From positions 124,001 through 188,000 of the forward strand of contig CM074130.1 of the NCBI GenBank assembly GCA_037178625.1: DNA of 64,000 nt, given 5' to 3'. Shown one piece after another: positions 12,829-22,071 of the stretch (positions are counted from its first letter, which is position 1; each line of letters begins with the position of its first letter). The position numbers and the translations under genes are program-made. Under the pieces are notes generated by a model, which saw only the letters and a list, made by a program, of their open reading frames with translations, had not been told where the DNA came from and did no database searches. Origin of the DNA: Skeletonema tropicum (taxonomy: Eukaryota > Bacillariophyta > Thalassiosirophyceae > Thalassiosirales > Thalassiosiraceae).

Positions 12829-12935
12829 ACCCTGAATTTTTGGATTGAATTAGATCTCAGATATCGCTAACATCTGCATTTTATCACGTAAAAAGATGAA
12901 TATTAGCGATAAAGGAACAGACTGATTCGGGGTCT
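12829..12935. repeat. Subterminal repeats inside the right end of the pogo-like element
   Basis: GATACCCTGAATTTT at about 12831 matches a copy at about 7712 just inside the left end. AAAGGAACAGACTGATT at about 12913 is an inverted match to the left-end motif AGTCTGTTCCTT (7678-7689 and 7699-7710), and it is followed by GGTCTAAAAG, which echoes the terminal sequence. Such subterminal copies are commonly transposase-binding sites; alternatively they are the scar of an older nested end. Confidence 0.55.
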
Positions 12936-13229
12936 AAAAGCGTCCAAATCAATCAATATTACATTCTTTGAGTGCTTCGATCTCAGTCAATACCCGACCA
13001 ATCATAGTGATAATTGGACGTACACGAATGAGCATTACCTCAGCCGCAGTCAGCTTCAATGGGCGGCTTAATCGGCTGGAAAATGACCGAGATCGAAGAG
13101 TGCAAAGATACCCTGAAACTTAAGGAACAAACTAGTTTTAGACTGGTACCAATTCTCAATCCGGCTTGACAGCCAGAACTGAACTTCCAAGCAGAGACCA
13201 TTCGAATCGTCTCTTCAAGCTGCATCGGC

Positions 13230-14470
13230 ATTGAATCGATTAATATTATTGCTACCAACGGTGTATTCAAATGTATAATCACAGCTCGAAGACAGTTGTA
13301 GACGATCTGTGGGCCCGGCTCTATGACAGTTGGCACGGGATGGGCTCTAAACGCTGCGCTGAAGACACTGCTGTAGATCAGGTAAGATCTCAATTACACT
13401 TCCACCGGTCATGATGGGTTGGCACTTCTCCTCGACACTGTTGCTGTGGGAGGTTCGAGGTGCACCGTGCTGGACGTCATCACTCATCATCCGGAATATC
13501 CACTTCCCATCAGCAACAGTGTGATGATAGTTGTTGTTGTTCTACTGGCTCCCCTCCTCCCTCCGGTCGGCTCGCTTTGATGTTGCTGCCTGGTGGAGTT
13601 GTATTGGCTACTACTACTACTACTACTACTGATGCAACACATCATCAGAATTTGAAGTGGGCTTTGGATCTTTGGATCTCTTCTGTGAGTTGTGACACCA
13701 ACACAATCTCACCACACTCGACACTAACTCCAAGCAACCCAAGCACCAAGCAACCAAGCAACACACAATGAACAATGTCGGATGTACCATCTACTTCTAC
13801 CAACCAATCACCCACTCGCCAGCGTAGCGTGCCAACAAATCACTGACGAATGAGTACAGCATTATCTAGTGGAAGTGTGTATTGAAATGACACATCGTAC
13901 CAACCAGCCAAGGAACCGAGCTGTATCTGTGATGAGATGAACCGAGCGTCATTACTCCACACCGTGCCAACCGATGGATGAACCTGATCTTTCTTCTACA
14001 AGTGTCTTCAACGAAGCGTTCTTAGGCGAGCCCCCCGGGCGAGCTGCGTCTATTAACACACATTAACACACATCGTACCAACAGTCTGGACTCCACTGCA
14101 TTAAAGAGAGTGTCTTCAGCGCAGCGTTGGATATTACAACAATAAACCCATCATGGATCTTGCCGATTAAGGTGGTCGCTTTTTGAGATCTTACATCGTA
14201 CCAACTGTCATTGACGGACGGCAGTATTGAGCGAGGGCCCCTGCCCGAGCAGTGATTATTGTATTCATCGATATCGATATCGATAGCGCTTGTTGAGACA
14301 AGGATTCGAATAATTGAATAGTCGTCTCATTGTTAGATACGATAATGCGAAGCGAGCGGTAGCGGTAGCAGTATGAGCTGTGATTATTGTACGAGTCGAT
14401 AGAGATTGAAATGACAATTCCAATGTGAGTGAGCCGTCAGGCGAGGGAGCTGTCATTGGTACTACTCTCT
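13230..14470. repeat. Diverged copy of repeat R1
   Basis: The same landmarks as in the 5.1-7.55 kb array appear in the same order but with many substitutions and indels: GACAGTTGGCACGGGATGGG (about 13326), the CAGCAACAGTGTGATGATAG block (about 13511), GAATTTGAAGTGGGCTTTGG (about 13650), a CATCGTACCAAC cluster (13890-14215), GTCTTCAGCGCAGCGTTGGA (about 14111) and GATTATTGTACGAGTCGATA (about 14383). It contains a short (TAC)n run near 13610. No protein is encoded. Because R1 lies on both sides of the pogo-like element, the transposon probably inserted within a former R1 array. Confidence 0.75.
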
Positions 14471-14854
14471 CTATTCGAATTCAGACGGGGAGCCGGAGAG
14501 CCGGTACTTTGCCAAATCCCGCCACCTCACCACCAAACGACAACTGGACAATCGAGCAACTACCATACTATTCTTGTCCCTCGATCAATATCCTCGGCGG
14601 CCATTTCCACAACCAATTCTCACTTGAGCGCACTTCGACTTCAGTGTGAGAATGAATGTGATGTAAGATTTCTTGATAGTCGATAGTTGGGATGGACGAA
14701 TCCGACGCTCATACGCCATGCTGCGCTGAGTGAGTCCGTATTTTTCAAATCAAAGTACCAATTCAAACATGAACATCGTATTTAAAATTTTGAAGCAGAA
14801 TCTAAAATTGTGTGAAGATAAATAGCAGTCTTCAGAAGCCTCCATCTCTCGACG
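14461..14854. other. Upstream region of the RCC1-type gene; nothing else recognised
   Basis: This stretch between R1 and the start codon at 14855 carries no conserved reading frame. It should contain the promoter of the downstream gene, but I cannot point to a specific element. Confidence 0.4.
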
Positions 14855-16379
14855 ATGACCCATATCATTCGTCTTCTTGCCCTCGTGGCATCCGTAGCAG
14901 TATCATTGCCCACTGCCTACGCCTATAATTTGTTCGGCAACAGCAAAGCATCCGTCAGCAATGACGAGATTTATCCAAAAGTAAGTCGCCTGTCGCCTCT
15001 CTATTTCTTCTTGACTATCGCATTGGTTACAAAAACTTATTCATTGGTGTTCTCTAGGTGAATCACGTCGACCCTCTATCGCCTCCAAATCCATTCGTCG
15101 CGAACCAGCAAGTTGTCTCCTCCGGTTCATTCCATACATGCGCGATTACTCATCGTAATGGGATATCATGTAGTGGAAGCGAGAAGAAATGCGGTCGGCC
15201 GCACTGCTGGGGCCACAACAACCACGGTCAAACGTCGACGCCACCTGGACTCGTCCTCACGGATGTGTCGGCTGGAGGATTCTTCACCTGTGGTCTCAAG
15301 GTGGGTGGAGAGGCGATTTGTTGGGGTGAAATTGATCATCCTCCTCGATCAGTAGAGAAACTTGAGCAAGCTTTGTCGAGAGAAGAAATTTCAAATCTCT
15401 ATCATGCCCAAAGAATGAACAAAGGAAAGGGTAGATCCAGCGCTCTCAATGGAGGTGATTACTATGATCAAATTAGCAGTGGAATGAAGCACGCTTGTGC
15501 CGTGACAAGAGACGGCGAAGTGCATTGCTGGGGACGAAATGATTATGGAGAATCTACGCCTCCAAGTGTAAAGTTCGTTCAAGTGAGTGTCTCTTTGCCT
15601 TTCTTTCGTTATCGCTTCAACCTTCAAAGAGGCTTTCTCATATCGCTCGTACATTTGATTGCAGGTGTCTGCCGGGAACTCCTTCACCTGCGGTCTTCGT
15701 ACCAATGGTGCTGCAGAGTGTTGGGGCAAGAATGACGTAAGTCAATCTTCTCCTCCACCTTACCCCGAGAATATCTTTACACAAGTCAGTGCAAGCATCG
15801 GTGGAGATCACGCCTGCGGAGTTCTCTCTCAAGGTGGTGTTCGCTGCTGGGGTAACAATAGCCGTGGCCAAAGTGAGCCGCAAGATCAAGACGACGGTGA
15901 GTGTTGTTCAAAGTATGTAGGAATGTATCTCTATCTCTTGCCTCTTTCGTCATTTCTTCATGCTTATCTCTGCTCTCATCTTTCCAGGGAAGTTCCTCCG
16001 TGTCTCTGCCGGAACCCGAACTACTTGTGGAATTGAACTCAAATCGTCACAAACTACCTCGATCCATTGCTGGGGTGGCCGTGCTAATGCTGTGTTAGAT
16101 CAAGTTGACTTGCAGAAAAAAGAGCGTCGACTAGCCGTGAAAAGTTCAGGATATCTGGACGGTGATGTGATGATTGAAGAAAGACTGTCGGACGATTCAT
16201 CTAATCGTCACTACCAGCACATCTCGTTGGGACAAGACCATGGCTGCGCATCAACTAAGACTAAGGTGGAAAATGATGAATTTTCATCGTCGGATTCGTC
16301 AATTGAGTGCTGGTGGATGACAGGATCCGATTTTGATGCGCATCGAGTGCCAGTGGGGTTAGCGGTGATCATGGCTTGA
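14855..16379 (+). CDS. Secreted RCC1/BLIP-II-type beta-propeller protein (4 exons)
   Basis: Exons are 14855-14980, 15058-15582, 15665-15896 and 15988-16379; the three introns are 77, 82 and 91 bp, all GT-AG (donors GTAAGT, GTGAGT, GTGAGT). Spliced length is 1275 nt, giving 424 residues with all junctions in phase. The first 23 residues are a signal peptide (MTHIIRLLALVASVAVSLPT, then AYA). The rest holds about seven repeats of the pattern S-x-G-x-x-H/F-x-C-x-x...C-W-G-x-N, for example SSGMKHACAV...CWGRNDYG and SAGNSFTCGL...CWGKND, which is the RCC1_2 repeat and implies a seven-bladed propeller. Paired cysteines in each repeat fit an extracellular, disulfide-bonded protein. The ligand is unknown. 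A chromatin role as in true RCC1 is unlikely given the signal peptide. Confidence 0.88.
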
Positions 16380-16739
16380 CATTATACTTTTTCCACGAAC
16401 AAGAATGAGTTGCAGTTTCGGTTATGATTCAAGTCGTCATACTGTATAGCAGAAATAGAAATAGCTGTCATTAAATAGTTTCTCAGCTACGTTAACTTGA
16501 TTACTGGTCAGAGAATCGTGCGTCTTCTGTGCACTCCTGTAAAATCGTGATTTGTCGAATTTGACAGGGGAATTAGTTAGGTTTATCCGAAGTGAGATTC
16601 TGAACGAACAAGCGAACCTTTTGCAATCCAAATAATGACTTCGTTTGATAGTGTGGTATGTATGTACCTACTTAATAGGTATTTCCAACTCTTCGGCGAA
16701 TTACTTAGCTACGATTTCATCAGCATATCTCATTACAAT

Positions 16740-17060
16740 GAAGCTTCGTCTCGCCGCATGGCTCCTGTCATCCACGCATTCTCCCTCTCTTCCACCGTCA
16801 TGGCTACGTATGATGAAATATTCCATATTCCTCCTCGACATTTTTATATTAACAGCTGGAACTCTGTCTACTCCAACAATTGGTGTAACAATGATAGTGC
16901 TCAACTGCACGAGATTGGACACAATCTGAATCTAGCCCACTCCAACGAAGGACCTATGCCGATCTGAGTGGAGATGGAGTATTTGTACAATGAAGAATCA
17001 CCTCCACGACAGTGTTTTAAAGCAGCGAAAGAGTACCATTTGATAGCAAATTCTAGATGA
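16740..17060 (+). pseudogene. Broken gametolysin-like (peptidase M11) metalloprotease fragment
   Basis: One frame (16635-16967) contains HEIGHNLNLAHSNEG at about 16909-16953, the zinc-binding HExGHNLxLxH signature of gametolysin-type metalloproteases. The frame then ends with a stop. The continuation expected for the family appears in other frames: TYADLSG right after the motif, then EYLYNEESPPRQCFKAAKE at about 16977-17033. At least two frameshifts and loss of nearly all the N-terminal region show a pseudogene. An intact enzyme would act on extracellular matrix glycoproteins; the adjacent secreted propeller gene is on the same strand but no functional link is shown. Confidence 0.7.
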
Positions 17061-18053
17061 TAGCCATGATTCGAGAACATATAAATGACCTTGTTAAAAA
17101 GCTTTATGACCATTCGATATCCAGGAATGTCGATCTGATCACGTCTTGTGTGATGAAATAGCTTCATGCTTTAGAAGATATCTGGAATCATCGGGAAGTT
17201 CATCCTCTAGCGTCAAGAGTATCAGTTCGATATCATTGAGAAGATGTTGTGATCGCTGTGTAGCCAGAACTCCAACGCGTTTGTGATGAAGACTGACATT
17301 GCGATAATCCATTGTGACTGGGTAGTATGTAGGATGCGATGGATAAGTTGTTGTTTGACCCATGCCTCACCGCTAATTCTGCTGCTTGGAGTGGTGACAG
17401 AAAGACTACTGCATGGGCATGGGTAGAATAAGTCGTGAAATTTTTCTGCAGTAAGATTCTCCATCTGATAAAATGAGTGCACGTTTTGAAGAGGCATGTC
17501 TTAGTCTTAGTGATTGCTTGTCGGTCAGATTTTGTTGTATGTAGGCTGCGTCTGACTTTGCTCCTTGCAGTTTAGCAATATATGTGGAAGTCGTGGCAGA
17601 ACTCCTTTGAAGCGATGGGGACGCCTAGTATGCGGAGGCCATCCGTGACTTCAACTGGGACGCCTTTGTTGCCAGTATCACTTCTCTTGCTAGCTTATTC
17701 CTTTCAGTATGATCCTACTTCGTCATCTCATCATCTCAATTGATGATAAAAGGCTTTATCCAGATGTAGATAGCTGGTGAGCCAACTCTCAAAGAATTGG
17801 ACAGATGCTGAGTACAATAAGTATGATCAGCTGGAACAAATTAATTATTCACGATTTGATCATGTATGCAATTTTAGTGCGAACTCCTATTTATGTGATT
17901 CTGCAGTTGAACATGTTCGATGTATGCAATTTTTGTGGTACATACTTATTAGTACAGCCATTTAGCCTCACAGCCATGAGCCTTAAGTATTCTCAGTACA
18001 ATACATAGGGTGACAGTGATGAATCTGCCTACAACCCTTTTTCTTTCTATCTG
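17061..18053. repeat. Dispersed segment R2, copy without a gene
   Basis: Sequence from about 17180 to 17300 (including GAAGATGTTGTGATCGCTGT and CCAACGCGTTTGTGATGAAG) recurs near 31480-31605 and 34510-34580. Sequence from about 17440 to 18050 recurs at 29425-29890 and in part at 22010-22070 plus 24125-24270. The recurring order (TTTATGTGATTCTGCA, then ACCAGCTCATTTAGCC, then CCTACAACCCTTTTTC) is the upstream region of the LWYT-family genes. Here the gene is absent, and the copy is interrupted at 18053 by a fold-back element. Confidence 0.7.
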
Positions 18054-19252
18054 GAAGATCCCCGAATTTTGTACGTAACTATGTAGGTACCATATGTTTA
18101 GGTACCATACCTGTAGGTACATATGTACCTACGTATGGTATGTAGGTAAAGTACCTATGTTAAGGTACTTTTTCTTACGTACTTTTACCTATGTACAAAA
18201 AGGGGGCGCCCAAAATTAACGCCCCCCAAACGGCACAGCACGGCACGGCACGCCACGAAACACCACAACACACCACCGCTACTATTACTTATGAGCGTCA
18301 ATGTCAAGCAAAAACTCTATCAGACGACAAGGACAATCTTTGGCTCAGTCAGATGATCAGTCAATTGATGACCATGGGGTGGAAAGTGCTGCTACGATGA
18401 GTCATGTTTCGTCCGTTCATAAAAATCTCAACCGAAAAAAATAAAAAATAAGAATGATGCTTCGGACGCTGGGTTGACTGCCATGGTTGGTGGCCAACGG
18501 GGACGAAATAATACGAACTCGTCGTCTTCTCCGGCTACTGCGGGAGGCGGGGGGCGAGGAACCTCGGGAGGCCGGGGCATGGAAATCCCAACAGCTGTTG
18601 TTGTGCATCATTCTTGTCGGGGTGAAGATCATAAATAATGAAGTACATTATTATTTTTATGGATATTTATTTACTAAAAACGGAGTGGGAAGCTCCCGAA
18701 GTTCCTCGCCCTCCGCCTCCCGCAGTAGCCGGAGAAGACGACGAGTTCGTATTATTTCGCCCCCGTTGGCCACCAACCCCAGCGCCGGAAATGCATCATT
18801 ATTATTTTTTTCGGTTGAGATTTTTGTGACGAGACATGAGTCATCGTAGCGGCGCTTCCCCCCCCCCCATGGTCATCAATTGACTGATCGACTGAGCCAA
18901 AGATTGTCCTTGTCGTCTGGTAGAGTTTTTGCTTGCCATTGACGCTCATAATAGTACGTGGCTAGCGGTGGCATGTCGTGTGGTGCCGTGGCGTGTGGCT
19001 GGCGTGGCATGTCGTGTGGTGCCGTGCCGTGGCGTGTGGCATGTCGTGCCGTGCCGTGCCGTGCCGTGCTGTGCCGTTTGGGGGGCGTTAATTTTTGGCG
19101 CCCCCTTTTTGTACATAGGTAAAAGTACGTAAGAAAAGGTACCATACCATACGGTACTTTACCTATATACCATACGTAGGTACATATGTACCTAAAGGTA
19201 TGGTACCTACATATGATACCTGCATAGGTACGTACAAAATTCGGGGATCTTC
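18054..19252. mobile_element. Fold-back element: 1.2-kb near-perfect palindrome with 3-bp target duplication
   Basis: The two halves are inverted copies over about 520-560 bp each (18054 to about 18575, and about 18690 to 19252), leaving a loop of about 115 bp. The ends read GAAGATCCCCGAATTTTGTA from both sides and are flanked by CTG (18051-18053 and 19253-19255). Each arm has, from the outside, a zone of GTAC-containing palindromes (TAGGTACATATGTACCTA), a GGGGGCGCC/GGCGTT block, a run of GGCAC-type repeats and a segment with GAGCGTCAATGTCAAGC or its complement. No conserved protein is encoded; the open frames in the arms mirror each other. It interrupts an R2 copy, and the paralogous site at about 24250-24290 shows the uninterrupted sequence. 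Confidence 0.85.
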
Positions 19253-22009
19253 CTGCAGGATCGTCTTGCATTTAGTTCGTCTGCCGAGGTTCAATACGAG
19301 TTAAAAACTAGTTCTCGGCAAAAATTTACGGATTTTGACGTCTTTTCGACGCATTCGATGTCACACTTATCGCTCGAATTCGCCGAAACCCCGGCCATCA
19401 CCTCATAGCAATGGTCTTCCTCTATCATTTCATTATCTCCACATCCCCGACGATGCAGTCCTTCCAATTCGTTTTAGAGCCCAAAGAAGAGGGTTCAGTG
19501 CTATTTTTGTGTTTGAAAAATCGTGAATGAGTTGTTGGCAAAAAGTCTCTTTTTTTCGATTTACGGAATTTGAGATTCCAAAATCATCCAAAATCATCCT
19601 CCCGACGACGACTTCATCGTCCATATTATCTTCCCATGACATTCGAATGAGTAAACAGCCGACCGCTCCATCATGTGCAAGCCAAATGGCATTATGGACG
19701 TGCATTTTTGGTCGAGTTCCACCACTCAACGACGCACAGCATCACTTTTTTTGCAATCAGGGGCATCGACGTCGGAACTTTGAAAGACACACATCACCAT
19801 CGTGTGAGCTGTTACGTTTCTTTGTCGATCTTCTCCCACTGGCTTTAGCTCTTCCATATAAATATGAATCAATGGAGGGAAAGATGGGGTGATATGTGGG
19901 GTGTTTTTAAGCGTAACAAGGGAATGAATAGTGGATCTACATTGGCATGACAATTCACTTTGACATTGCGATGCTTATTGTTGTGCATCCATCATCGCGT
20001 AGGGAGCAGTTCAGATCTACAAATGATACAATAAATACGCTAAAGGGTTGATTGACGATTGATTGTCATTCAAGAATAGAAATGATGGAGTGAAAGAGCA
20101 TGAACCCCTTAGGGTTAGGGAAGAAGTCGCGGCAGGAGAAGAATGTCTTGTCATCCATTGTGATTCTCTTCGCATCTAACTCTAACATATCGCATAGGTT
20201 ACAATGCACATCGAAATAGGAATGTTATATCGGATTAACTTAACAATATCGTCACAGTAGTCATCCTCTTTCAAGTGTCATACTTGTCGCTATCTTCATC
20301 CTCCTCTTCATCCTTCATCTCCGTCTGCTTCGATCCAACTTCATTACATTCTTCTCGTTATCTCCGTCACTTGTATGTGATAGCTTAAAGAAATTGGCTT
20401 TCCATCGTGTCAATCTCGACGAAGATATCAGAGTCTGAAGGAGGGCCGGATCGCTCGCTGAAAAGTATTTCCTAGCTGAAAACTTGCTGGTTGCCGAATA
20501 GGATGGTGTCACGTTGCATCATTCGCATTTGCAAGGGTTGAAATGGAGATAGCAGCGTTTTAGTGTGCAGTCGACTGTGTTGACGGAATTTTACCCCCTT
20601 GGACGGAATGCAATCATTAGTGACGATCGACCTAAATTTGTTCTCCCGAGATAAGGCAGTCCGTTTAGAGTCCTGCAGCTGCAGTCCTTCCGTGCCTGCA
20701 GTAAACTTGTCCTCTTTGCGCTTGTGCAGACCATGAGGGACTCTTGACCTCTGTCTGCTATTCTGCGCATCGAGAGCTTGATCGATGAGACCATTCTGTA
20801 CGTATCTCCTTGCTCATTCGTCCAGATATGTGTATGTGGCCCTTTCTTGTTCGTCTTCGTCGTCTGTATGATTTGAAAGTGATGATACAATATTTTTCAA
20901 CTTAGATTAGGACGTTAATTACTTGAACGAGTAGAGTAATGAACTCGTTTCGGTTAGACATGGTGAATAGTGAGCATCTTGGCAGAGAAGTGGGCGCAAC
21001 TGAATGGGGTTACCCTGCCAGAATTTCTATCTTGAAAGGTACTTGCGACAAGAAGGATGGCTGAAAATACCTACATGAGACACGGGATTACACAGTAGAA
21101 GTAGTCATAAGTGACTAGCCTACCAACCATAATCTCCTGCGGCACACCAAACAAATCAGTTCTAGGCCAGGCTGGTAGACTCCTTAGTGAAGTGCCACCT
21201 TTGACCCGCAAGAGGAGACCAATGTGAAATACGACATCTGTTGATCTGATCCCTCGCGTTTAAATAGTCAAAGACTTGCCCGATACCAAGAGAGCAGTCA
21301 GGATGAGTTGAAGCACCAAGACGCTATCTGATCTGCCAGTTTAAACAGGACCCTTTCGAAACAAAAGCACGAATAAGAAACCCGAAAGTCAAAGAAATCA
21401 ACCCAATCCGAAGGTAATACTATCGAGGTCGAAAAGGGAAGGGAGGGTGGGAAAAAATAGATTGCAGCACTCGAAGAAACGTGTCTCTTGACCAATATGA
21501 GCAGACGAATCGAAGCTTGATGCAACCTCCAGTTGATTTGATTTGAAAAGTTGTGAGCTTGCTTTGTAGTGTTCTGTGTGTTCGGAAGCTACAGGCCGAA
21601 CATGACGGCAGATTCAATGACTTAAAATGACCCACAAAGTGCCTTCTCAGAAGTAATCATCGTGGCGTGCCGGGGCCCCGAGCATTCTTCGGAGAAGATA
21701 AAATGGCCATCTCTCAAGAGGGAGAAATGACTGTGTCACTCCGCGAGTAATTTGGCACTTGGATTTGCAGTCATCAAGCCTGGCCTCCACATCATGGACT
21801 CCAAGACTACGCTGTACAACATAGACTACTTAGCTCTCCTTTCCCATCGGGAAATATCAGATAGTCGTATGTTCAGATACCACAGCCTGGCCTCTCTCCA
21901 CATGTTCCTCCGCCTGACTTTTCTCTGCTCGGCGGTTCACCAGCTTAACTTGGGATGTACGAGGTGGTACGGCCAGCGTTGGGAGTAAGAAGCTTGTTCC
22001 CGCCGCCGC
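19253..22009. other. About 2.75 kb with no recognisable gene
   Basis: The first 45 bases continue the R2 copy interrupted by the fold-back element. Beyond about 19300 I see no reading frame over 125 codons and none that resembles a protein. Around 20270-20345 the minus strand encodes a short acidic tail-like peptide (MKDEEEDEDSDKYDT) but it is closed upstream by a stop, so it may be a remnant exon. Nothing else is supportable. Confidence 0.35.
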
Positions 22010-22071
22010 ACGGACAATTATTTATGTGATTCTGCAATTGAACATGTATGCAATTTTTGTGTTACTAAGTA

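Larger units (their letters stand above)
7665..13146 (+). mobile_element. Complete pogo-like (Tc1/mariner superfamily) DNA transposon, 5.48 kb
   Basis: The element is bounded by inverted ends reading CCAGTCTAAAACTAGTCTGT at 7665 and, on the other strand from 13146 inward, CCAGTCTAAAACTAGTTTGT; the match continues through TCCTTAAGTTTC. Both ends are directly flanked by TA (7663-7664 and 13147-13148), the target duplication expected of Tc1/mariner/pogo elements. Inside, a large DDD transposase gene (about 8850-11956) and a smaller open frame (8110-8505) run in the same direction. The motif GTCTGTTCCTTAAG is repeated just inside the left end and related copies lie inside the right end. The element sits between blocks of repeat R1. 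Intact ends, a target duplication and an uninterrupted transposase suggest it may be or recently was autonomous; this is inference. Confidence 0.88.

Noticed and set aside
13040..13393. 117-codon minus-strand frame
   Set aside because: It crosses the right end of the pogo-like element into R1, so it cannot be an ancestral gene of either.
18487..18849. 120-codon frame in the fold-back element
   Set aside because: Sequence reads repeated GEEPREAG/RSSSPSASRSSRRRRRVRII from the two inverted arms; a by-product of the palindrome.
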